This document shows positions 1-5,695 of a stretch of 8,797 bases of DNA, piece by piece (position 1 is the stretch's first letter; every line of letters starts with the position of its first letter). Both the position numbers and the translations under genes were made by a program. The stretch covers positions 1 to 8,797 of the forward strand of contig JAJYEK010000154.1 of NCBI GenBank assembly GCA_021785795.1. The letters are read 5' to 3'. A model generated the notes under the pieces. It saw only the letters and a program-made list of their open reading frames with translations. It did no database searches and was not told the origin of the DNA. Source of the stretch: Pseudomonadota bacterium. GTDB taxonomy: Bacteria > Pseudomonadota > Gammaproteobacteria > Acidiferrobacterales > UBA6901.

Positions 1-63
1 TCCAGCCCAGTTTCTTCGGCTTGGCGCCTTCACTGCTTTCGTCCCACGACTCTAACTTTGTCA
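1..63 (-). CDS. N-terminal fragment of an unidentified protein, cut by the left edge
   Basis: Only the first 21 residues are visible. They start with MTKLESWDESSEG and end with KPKKLGW at the window edge. The start is supported by a strong ribosome binding site: on the minus strand GGAGGAG lies at 79-73, nine bases before the ATG at 63-61. The visible segment is hydrophilic and charged, with no signal peptide and no family motif. A hydrophilic lead-in ending in KKLGW could precede a membrane helix, but that is a guess. The gene is transcribed away from the diguanylate cyclase gene, across an 881-base gap holding inverted repeats that may regulate it. I do not recognise the protein. That a gene starts here is fairly likely; its function is unknown. 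Confidence 0.6.
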
Positions 64-155
64 TACGGGTGGTCTCCTCCAACTGAATGTTGTGTGTGGA
101 CCTTGACGCTTATCCGGTATGCCAACTCCAGAATCCCGATGCGTATCCCTACGGG

Positions 156-169
156 GTGGTTTAAATCAA
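156..169. promoter_or_regulatory. Possible FNR/DNR-type binding site
   Basis: GTGGT-TTAA-ATCAA matches the FNR-family consensus TTGAT-N4-ATCAA at 8 of 10 defined positions, with a perfect right half-site. Its centre is about 100 bases upstream of the minus-strand start at 63. Class II spacing (centre about 41 bases before the start site) would put transcription start near 121, but I see no convincing -10 hexamer there. A chance match in this AT-rich stretch is quite possible. Confidence 0.25.
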
Positions 170-190
170 CCGCCTTAAGTGCAGCATAGC

Positions 191-218
191 ATGGACAGCA
201 CGACAGGGAAGAGTCCAT
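191..218. repeat. Perfect inverted repeat, 6-bp arms
   Basis: ATGGAC at 191-196 is matched by its exact reverse complement GTCCAT at 213-218, with 16 bases between. Arm centres are 22 bp apart, about two helical turns, which would suit a dimeric regulator. It lies 12 bases from a second, longer inverted repeat. The arms are short enough to occur by chance, so the call rests mainly on the pairing with its neighbour. Confidence 0.45.
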
Positions 219-230
219 TTAAAATTTGTG

Positions 231-261
231 TATTTGAAAATTATTCACTTGTTTTCAAATA
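231..261. promoter_or_regulatory. Perfect inverted repeat, 10-bp AT-rich arms, candidate operator
   Basis: TATTTGAAAA at 231-240 is exactly complementary to TTTTCAAATA at 252-261, with an 11-base spacer. Arm centres are 21 bp apart, two helical turns, as expected when a protein dimer or pair of dimers contacts one face of the DNA. The AT-rich arms and lack of a following T-tract argue against a terminator. The repeat sits in the most AT-rich stretch of the window (about 210-265), a typical place for a promoter and operator. It could serve the minus-strand gene starting at 63, about 170 bases away, or less likely the diguanylate cyclase, about 680 bases away. The symmetry is certain; the regulatory role is inferred. 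Confidence 0.55.
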
Positions 262-944
262 GATGTGAGCCATTTGGGCCGTGCTGGCTGTCTGTGTCGC
301 CGGGGAACGATGGAAAAACCCGCGCAGCCGGCCTGTTATCGTGGGCCTCGGTTCCGGCCGGAGGAATCCCATCCGGCCCGGTGTGCAGTCTGTCCGTCAA
401 TGCGCAGGCCCCGGGCCCTGCCGAACGCATGGGTTTAACGCTCATGGAAATTTCTGTCGGGACCGATCGGGTGGCGGGCACCGGGGTCCGGACAATCACC
501 GGTATGCACCCGCGCACCGGCGCCCGCACCGACCCGGAACTGCATCGCTGCATGAAATCGCAATACTCGTATGCGGGCCGGCACACCGACTCCGGCCTGG
601 CGCGATCGGAACCCATATCGGACGATGAACCTCCGTGCAGCGACCGACACGGGGGCCGGGACACGTGACCACTCCAGCCCTGGCTGCGGCACCCATTTCC
701 GAATCCGGACACGGGGCGGGGATGATACTATCCTGCGCACGGGGACCGCGTGCGCCGCTAAAGCGTACCGAGTCCCCGCCTTCGATCCGGCATCCGGTGG
801 AACGCGCATCGCACAGGACCTGGTTCTGCTGCGATCATCCGGCCGGGTTTGAACAGACTTGATCGCGCCCGGACATCCGGCGCGTTCAGTGCCGGCTTTC
901 GTGCCGCCGGTCCGGAACAGTGACGATGGAGGTGGGTAGATTCA
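262..944. other. Long GC-rich intergenic stretch with no convincing gene
   Basis: Several overlapping frames stay open on both strands, but none has a good ribosome binding site, a recognisable motif or protein-like composition; they are rich in Pro, Arg, Gly and Ala, as random GC-rich DNA is. Two small perfect inverted repeats are visible: 576-597 (GGCCGG with CCGGCC, 10-base loop) and 864-884 (CGCGCC with GGCGCG, 9-base loop). The second would fold in the leader of the downstream gene. TGATACTAT at 723-731 resembles an extended -10 element, but no fitting -35 hexamer precedes it. If it were the promoter, the diguanylate cyclase mRNA would carry a leader of about 200 bases. The stretch may also be a decayed gene. 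Confidence 0.5.
928..934 (+). promoter_or_regulatory. Ribosome binding site for the diguanylate cyclase
   Basis: GGAGGTG lies 10 bases before the ATG at 945. It is a strong Shine-Dalgarno match and fixes the start of the downstream gene. Confidence 0.75.
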
Positions 945-2153
945 ATGAATAAGAAGAACGATCCCGCGCCGCAGACCACCCCGAGCGAGACGGAGCCTGG
1001 TGACGACACGCGGACCGCCGGGAGCGCGGGTCTGCTGCGAAGCTTTTTCCCGCTGCATCCGGGCGAGTTCGCCGAACTCTGGGACGCCGGCCGGCATCCC
1101 ATGGTGTTCGATCGCCACCGCGCCCGGTTCATCCTGTCGCGGGCACAACTGATGGCGACCCTTTTCGGCGTGCTTACCCCGCTGTGGATACCACTGGACA
1201 TGCTGGTGTTCCCGCGGGCGGCCTGGCAGCCCCTGGCACTGGGGCGCATCATCGCCAGCGCCGCCTTCGCCCTGCTCGCCCTGAGCTGCCGCCGGGCAGC
1301 CACCCTCAAGCAGGCCTACATGGTCCTGGCCGCACTGTTTTTCATACCTGCGGTGTTCTTCCTGTTCTCGCACTCGGTGCTCTGGGGCGTATCCTTAAGC
1401 CGGCTCGGCGCGACCATGGCGAGCGGCTACGCCTTTCTCCCGTTCGTCATGGTGGCCGGGCTCAGCATTTTCCCGCTGACGGTGCTGGAACTCATCGTAC
1501 TGGCGCTGCCGCTGCTGGCAATCGCCGGCATCCCGGTACTGGAGCGACACGCCTTCATGATGCCGACGTTCAATGCCGTGGCGGTGCTGTGGCTGCTGGC
1601 ACTGGTCGCTGCAGTGGGAAGCCTGTCCGCAGTGAGCCAGCTGCAGCTGCTGCGCACCATGTTTGCCTCGTCCGTCATTGACCCGTTGACCGGAGTGCTC
1701 AACCGCAAGAGCGGGATCGAGCTGATTGCGCTGCAGTTCGCGCTGGCGCGCCGCCATGGCTATCCGCTCGCGGTCGCCTTCATGGACCTGGACGATTTCA
1801 AGCAGGTCAACGACTCGGGAGGGCACGATGGCGGGGACCGGCTTCTGGAGCAAACGGCACAGGCCTGGCGCCGGGCCCTGCGCCAGAGCGACACCATCCT
1901 GCGCTGGGGCGGGGAAGAATTCATTCTGCTGCTGCCGTACACCGACTGCGCGCAGGCCGAGCGTCTGGTCCGCAGCCACCTGCCTGCGCTGAAACGGCCG
2001 GACGGCAAGCCGCTGACTTACAGCATCGGAATCGCGGAGTGGTCTTCCGACACCCTGGCGCACTGGCAGCCGCTGGTGGCCCTGGCCGACCAGCGCATGT
2101 ACCAGGCCAAGACCACCGGCAAGGCACGTATCGTGGCGTGCGCCCACGGTTGA
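945..2153 (+). CDS. Membrane-anchored diguanylate cyclase (GGDEF domain)
   Basis: This 402-residue protein should make cyclic di-GMP from two GTP at the inner membrane. Residues 1-65 are hydrophilic and probably cytoplasmic. About six hydrophobic helices follow (roughly 68-89, 98-115, 124-142, 155-175, 178-197, 208-230), forming a membrane sensor region of MASE-like layout whose ligand is unknown. The catalytic domain starts at DPLTG (246-250), continues through MDLDDF (280-285, metal-binding Asp) and has its active-site loop GGEEF at 322-326. RQSD at 313-316, exactly five residues before GGEEF, is the RxxD inhibitory site, so product feedback is expected. SIGIA and the terminal ADQRMYQAK motif complete the domain. 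No EAL or HD-GYP phosphodiesterase domain is present. The gene stands alone and converges on nasA. The catalytic call is secure; the signal sensed is unknown. Confidence 0.95.
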   Translation: MNKKNDPAPQTTPSETEPGDDTRTAGSAGLLRSFFPLHPGEFAELWDAGRHPMVFDRHRARFILSRAQLMATLFGVLTPLWIPLDMLVFPRAAWQPLALGRIIASAAFALLALSCRRAATLKQAYMVLAALFFIPAVFFLFSHSVLWGVSLSRLGATMASGYAFLPFVMVAGLSIFPLTVLELIVLALPLLAIAGIPVLERHAFMMPTFNAVAVLWLLALVAAVGSLSAVSQLQLLRTMFASSVIDPLTGVLNRKSGIELIALQFALARRHGYPLAVAFMDLDDFKQVNDSGGHDGGDRLLEQTAQAWRRALRQSDTILRWGGEEFILLLPYTDCAQAERLVRSHLPALKRPDGKPLTYSIGIAEWSSDTLAHWQPLVALADQRMYQAKTTGKARIVACAHG

Positions 2154-2269
2154 CCCGCGGCGGGTCTGGCCGCCTTCCGGACACGGCCGGCGACGACGCC
2201 GGGTCCGCGCCGCCCTGCCGGGCTGCAGGGCGTCCGAACACGGTCGCGACCCGGAATCGATTTTCCGGG
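2152..2269. terminator. Cluster of five palindromes between convergent genes, possible bidirectional terminator
   Basis: Five perfect palindromes follow one another from the last bases of the diguanylate cyclase stop codon: 2152-2166 (GACCCGCGGCGGGTC), 2187-2202 (CCGGCG, 4-base loop), 2213-2230 (CCCTGC, 6-base loop), 2242-2251 (GGTCGCGACC) and 2250-2269 (CCCGGAA, 6-base loop TCGATT). None is followed by a T-run on either strand, so none is a textbook Rho-independent terminator. They could end transcription in both directions, or protect the 3' ends of the two convergent transcripts. GC-rich DNA forms short palindromes easily, but this density in 118 bases stands out. The symmetry is seen directly; the role is inferred. 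Confidence 0.5.
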
Positions 2270-2483
2270 AATGCCTTGCGGGCGTACGCGAACGCGAAGC
2301 CGCGCGGTCACCGGCCCCAGGCGCCGCGACGGAAACCGAATCCGGAAGATGGGCAACAAAGTCCATGGGGCAGCATCTGCGCGCAATGTTCCCAGAACCG
2401 TGATGGCCTCGCCCACACCCGGTGTCCGGCCAACATACGCCCGAACATGCTCTGCTTTCTGCCCCCTACACTGACTTCGTCTC
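2270..2483. other. Remainder of the convergent intergenic region, nothing recognised
   Basis: This stretch lies just beyond the 3' end of nasA. It holds no start codon with a ribosome binding site and no recognisable motif. On the minus strand one frame stays open from 2524 to 2018, running through nasA's tail, this gap and the end of the diguanylate cyclase gene. I regard it as chance, although 2340-2400 is less GC-rich than its surroundings. The stretch could be ordinary trailer sequence or an uncharacterised dispersed repeat. Confidence 0.35.
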
Positions 2484-5165
2484 CTAATCCTTGGCAGAGA
2501 AGAGTGCCCTGATCTCCGACACACAGGAACCGCAGCGGGTACCCGCCTTCAGGCGCCGGCCGACCGCTTCGACGCTGGCACAGCCGCCGGCAATGGCCGC
2601 GCGGATGGCACTTTCACCGACCCCGAAACAAACGCAGACCGGGCGTCCGGGTTCCACTTCGCCCTTATGCGGAATACCGGCCAGCACGCTGACGCGGGTG
2701 GGAGCATCAAGGGCGCCGAGCGAAAAGAGTGATGCGAGCCAATCGCGCGGCGGGAGCCAAGGGTCGGGACCGATGAAGATGCAGCTCTCGAGTTTTCCCC
2801 TGGTGAGACGCGCCGCGCGGTAGCGGCGCGCGCCCGGGTCGAAATATTCTATCCACTCGACCTCTTCGTCACTGGCGCACAACACCGCGCGCGCCGCCTC
2901 CGCCCAATCCCGGGGGAGTTCGTCGCCGGCGAGCTCATAGCGCCACAGACCCTGGCCGCGTGCCGCCGCCCAGTACGTCGCATTGCCCGGCGTCAGCCTG
3001 CGGCGCGACAGCAGAAATCCGTACCAGGCTGGGGTAAGTGGCGTGACGCTGACCGGTGTATGTTTAAAGGCTGGTCCGCCCGAGCGCAGATCAGTGACGG
3101 GGTTCACCACGGCGTCGATGCAGCCGGCGTTCGTGAACTGATCATTCCAGTGCATGGGCGAAAATACTGAACCGCTTGGGGTGTTTTCGCTCACCCGTAC
3201 CCGCGCCAAAGCGCTACCCCAGCGCGACGCAATGCGCGCGAGCGTGCCCTCGTCTAACCGAAGCGCCCCGGCATCGCGTGGATGGATTTCGACACAGGGC
3301 TCGATGGTGTGCGCAGCAAGCCGCGGGGAGAGCCCGGTGCGGGTGAGCGTGTGCCAGTGATCGCGCGCACGACCGGTGTTCAGCACAAACGGATAGGCCG
3401 CGTCGGGCGTGTACATCGGTGGGCACGGCGTCACGGCCACGAACCGCGCACGGCCGTTCAAAGTGAAGAATTTCCCGTCGCCAAACAGACGCGTCGTGCC
3501 CCGGGGATTATCCTTCGTTACCGGCCACTGCACCGGCACGAGCGCCGCATAGTCCTCGTCGCTGATCGCGGCGATGCCGGAAAGATCGAACGCGCGATTA
3601 CCGTCGTTATAGAGGCTCGAAAGCGCTGCGTGTTCGCGGAAAATTGCGCCGGCGCTCGCGTAGTCAAAGGCTTTCCCGAACCCCAGACGCTTCGCCACCT
3701 CGGCCAGTATCCACCAGTCCGCACGGGCCTCGCCGGGCGCCGGAAGAAACGCCCGCTGGCGCGAGATGCGCCGCTCGGAGTTGGTGACCGTGCCTTCTTT
3801 CTCGCCCCACGCCAGTGCGGGCATCAGCACATGTGCAAATCGCGTTGTATCCGTATGGCGCACGCAGTCGGATACGATCACAAGCTCGCACTGGTCGAGC
3901 GCACGTCGCACCCGGCCGGCATCCGGCAGACTCACCGCCGGGTTGGTGGCCATGATCCACAGCACCTTGATGCGGCCGTGCTCCACGGCACGGAACAGCT
4001 CGACCGCCTTGAGGCCGGGCCGGGTGGCGATGGTCGGCGCCTTCCAGAATTCACGTACCAGCGCGCGCTGCGCCGGATGGTCGAGATCGAAGTGCGCTGC
4101 CAGTTGGTTGGCGAGCCCCCCGACCTCGCGCCCGCCCATGGCGTTCGGCTGGCCGGTGAGCGAGAACGGTCCCATGCCGGGGCGGCCGATGCGCCCGGTG
4201 AGCAAGTGGCAATTGATGATGGCGTTGACCTTGTCTGTCCCGCTCGATGACTGGTTCACGCCTTGCGAGAACAGCGTCAGCACGCGCTCGGTTCGTGCGA
4301 ACAGATCATAAAACGCCAACACCTGCGCGGCCGGAAGACCACAACAGGCGGCGACGCTCTGGATGTCTGCGCCGCCGGCGCGCGCCGCAGCCAGCGCTTC
4401 TTCGGCACCCTCGGTGTGCTCACCGACGAACAAAGGGTGAGCCTCATCGCAGTCGTGCAGCCACACCAGCAGCCCGTTGAACAGCGCGACGTCCGTGCCA
4501 GGCCTGAGCGCCAGATGCAGATCGGCAATGTCGGTGCTGGCGGTGCGGCGCGGATCGATCACTACCACCCGCATCTGCGGATGTTCGCGCTTCGCTTTCA
4601 CCAGCCGCTGGTAAAGCACCGGGTGACACCAGGCCGCGTTCGATCCGGCCAGCACCACAAGCTGGGCGCGCTCGATGTCCTCGTAGCAGCCGGGTACGGT
4701 GTCGGCACCGAAGGCGCGCTGATGTGCGGACACCGCCGAGGCCATACACAGCCGCGAGTTAGTATCGATGTTGGCGCTGCCGAGGAACCCCTTCATGAGC
4801 TTGTTGGCGACGTAATAGTCCTCGGTGAGCAGCTGCCCGGACGCATAGAAGGCTACCGACTCGGGACCATATTTGTCGATCGCCGCGCGGATACCGGATG
4901 CCGCGGCATCGAGCGCCACATCCCAGGCGACACGCGCACCGCGCACCTCGGGATGAAGCAGGCGCGTGGTGAGGTCTAGGGTCTCGGACAGGGCGGCGCC
5001 CTTGGCGCACAGCCGTCCGAAGTTGGCGGGATGCTCGGGGTCGCCCGACACCTCGACCCCGCCCGAGGGCTCGACGCGCGCCAGCAACCCGCAGCCGACG
5101 CCGCAGTAGGGGCAGGTAGTGCGTACCGCGCCTGAATTCATGACCGCGTGCGTGCCTGCATGCAT
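2484..5165 (-). CDS. nasA: Assimilatory nitrate reductase, catalytic subunit (molybdopterin, [4Fe-4S], C-terminal [2Fe-2S])
   Basis: This 893-residue cytoplasmic enzyme reduces nitrate to nitrite, the first step of nitrate assimilation. The N-terminal cluster ligands are Cys18, Cys21, Cys25 and Cys53, in CPYCGVGC and GRLCAKG. Cys140 in SRLCMASAV is the expected molybdenum ligand. The motifs NQSSSGTDKVNAI, GRIGRPG, TGQPNAMGGREVGG and TNPAVSLPD are typical of NasA and bind the bis-MGD cofactor. The C-terminus carries a BFD-like [2Fe-2S] domain with Cys844, Cys846, Cys878 and Cys881, as in Klebsiella-type NasA, probably the electron entry point. No separate FAD-dependent NasB-type reductase gene is visible. 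The open frame extends upstream to 5420 but would overlap nirD, so I chose the ATG at 5165, 19 bases after the nirD stop. An ATG at 5141 is the alternative; neither has a strong ribosome binding site, so coupling to nirD is likely. No twin-arginine signal is present, consistent with a cytoplasmic NasA rather than NapA. It is the last operon gene in view. Confidence 0.95.
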   Translation of the reverse strand: MHAGTHAVMNSGAVRTTCPYCGVGCGLLARVEPSGGVEVSGDPEHPANFGRLCAKGAALSETLDLTTRLLHPEVRGARVAWDVALDAAASGIRAAIDKYGPESVAFYASGQLLTEDYYVANKLMKGFLGSANIDTNSRLCMASAVSAHQRAFGADTVPGCYEDIERAQLVVLAGSNAAWCHPVLYQRLVKAKREHPQMRVVVIDPRRTASTDIADLHLALRPGTDVALFNGLLVWLHDCDEAHPLFVGEHTEGAEEALAAARAGGADIQSVAACCGLPAAQVLAFYDLFARTERVLTLFSQGVNQSSSGTDKVNAIINCHLLTGRIGRPGMGPFSLTGQPNAMGGREVGGLANQLAAHFDLDHPAQRALVREFWKAPTIATRPGLKAVELFRAVEHGRIKVLWIMATNPAVSLPDAGRVRRALDQCELVIVSDCVRHTDTTRFAHVLMPALAWGEKEGTVTNSERRISRQRAFLPAPGEARADWWILAEVAKRLGFGKAFDYASAGAIFREHAALSSLYNDGNRAFDLSGIAAISDEDYAALVPVQWPVTKDNPRGTTRLFGDGKFFTLNGRARFVAVTPCPPMYTPDAAYPFVLNTGRARDHWHTLTRTGLSPRLAAHTIEPCVEIHPRDAGALRLDEGTLARIASRWGSALARVRVSENTPSGSVFSPMHWNDQFTNAGCIDAVVNPVTDLRSGGPAFKHTPVSVTPLTPAWYGFLLSRRRLTPGNATYWAAARGQGLWRYELAGDELPRDWAEAARAVLCASDEEVEWIEYFDPGARRYRAARLTRGKLESCIFIGPDPWLPPRDWLASLFSLGALDAPTRVSVLAGIPHKGEVEPGRPVCVCFGVGESAIRAAIAGGCASVEAVGRRLKAGTRCGSCVSEIRALFSAKD

Positions 5166-5184
5166 TGGGGACAGGTTGCCTGGC

Positions 5185-5556
5185 TCAGGATGAACCGTTC
5201 GATCCGCGCTCCTCCGGCGTGAGCGACAGGTACACGCGACCGCCCTCGACCCGCACCGGGTAACGCGCGGTACAGCCCTCATCCGGCGCCACCGCGATAC
5301 CGGTGTCAATGTCGATTTTCCAGTCATGCAGAGGGCAGGAGACGTTACGGCCGTGGACCATGCCCTGCGACAGCGGACCGCCCTTGTGCGGGCAGCGGTC
5401 GCGCAGCGCGAACACCTCATCGGTCAGCGTGCGAAAAACCGCGATATCACCGCTTGCGCGTCTGACCACGCGGGCACCCTGGCGCGGGATTTCATCGAGC
5501 GCGCCGATGTCGATCCAGTCGTCTGCACACTGCGTAACTTTGTTTGCCGCATGCAT
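5185..5556 (-). CDS. nirD: Nitrite reductase small subunit, Rieske-type
   Basis: This 123-residue protein is the small subunit of NADH-dependent assimilatory nitrite reductase and partners NirB in the cytoplasm. It consists of one Rieske-like domain. The motifs RCPHKGGPLSQG and CPLHDW contain Cys55, His57, Cys74 and His77, a complete CxH...CxxH ligand set, so it probably binds a real [2Fe-2S] cluster. As far as I recall, the E. coli NirD lacks these ligands. I chose the ATG at 5556 because AGGAG lies seven bases upstream (minus strand, 5568-5564) and because the 28 residues of the longer frame look non-native. It lies 139 bases after nirB and 19 bases before nasA. The length and position between nirB and nasA fit the family. 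Confidence 0.93.
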   Translation of the reverse strand: MHAANKVTQCADDWIDIGALDEIPRQGARVVRRASGDIAVFRTLTDEVFALRDRCPHKGGPLSQGMVHGRNVSCPLHDWKIDIDTGIAVAPDEGCTARYPVRVEGGRVYLSLTPEERGSNGSS

Positions 5557-5563
5557 CACCTGT

Positions 5564-5568
5564 CTCCT
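5564..5568 (-). promoter_or_regulatory. Ribosome binding site of nirD
   Basis: AGGAG on the minus strand, seven bases before the ATG at 5556. It decides between this start and the longer reading frame opening at 5640. Confidence 0.7.
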
Positions 5569-5667
5569 GTCACTCCGAGGACCGCCTTGCCTTCCCCGTT
5601 CGCCGTGGGTACATCTCAAGGCCGGACGCACCTTTGTCATTCGAGGACTCTGGCGTAAACGGGCCGC

Positions 5668-5687
5668 AGCGGATCCGGATTTCCGCT
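5668..5687 (-). other. Stem-loop in the nirB-nirD gap
   Basis: Read on the minus strand, AGCGGA pairs perfectly with TCCGCT around an eight-base loop, starting eight bases after the nirB stop codon. No T-run follows, so it is unlikely to stop transcription outright. It may mark an RNA processing or stabilising point that sets nirB and nirD-nasA message levels separately. The stem is only 6 bp and could be chance. Confidence 0.35.
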
Positions 5688-5695
5688 TACCACCG

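Noticed and set aside
100..125. Possible sigma-54 promoter on the minus strand around GTTGGCATACCGG
   Set aside because: The GG and GC elements are 12 bases apart instead of the required 10.
30..218. Minus-strand frame of 62 codons upstream of and overlapping the left-edge gene
   Set aside because: Its ATG lacks a ribosome binding site and falls within the inverted repeat at 191-218; the well-supported start at 63 lies in another frame.
228..668. Plus-strand frame of 146 codons starting with GTG
   Set aside because: No ribosome binding site, a start inside the perfect inverted-repeat zone, no motif, and overlapping open frames on both strands of similar quality.
791..880. Three copies of CATCCGG at 791, 836 and 874
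   Set aside because: The spacing is irregular (45 and 38 bases) and the short GC-rich word is common in this DNA; not a convincing repeat or operator.
859..887. TTGATC at 859 as a -35 element for the diguanylate cyclase
   Set aside because: No -10-like hexamer occurs 16-18 bases downstream; the region is GC-rich.
1395..2366. 323-codon minus-strand frame opposite the diguanylate cyclase
   Set aside because: The plus strand holds the conserved GGDEF motifs in order; the antisense product is a low-complexity Arg/Gln/His-rich shadow.
5166..5420. 85-codon N-terminal extension of nasA
   Set aside because: It lies out of frame inside nirD, is rich in Arg, Cys and Thr like a shadow frame, and NasA proteins normally begin just before the first cluster cysteines.
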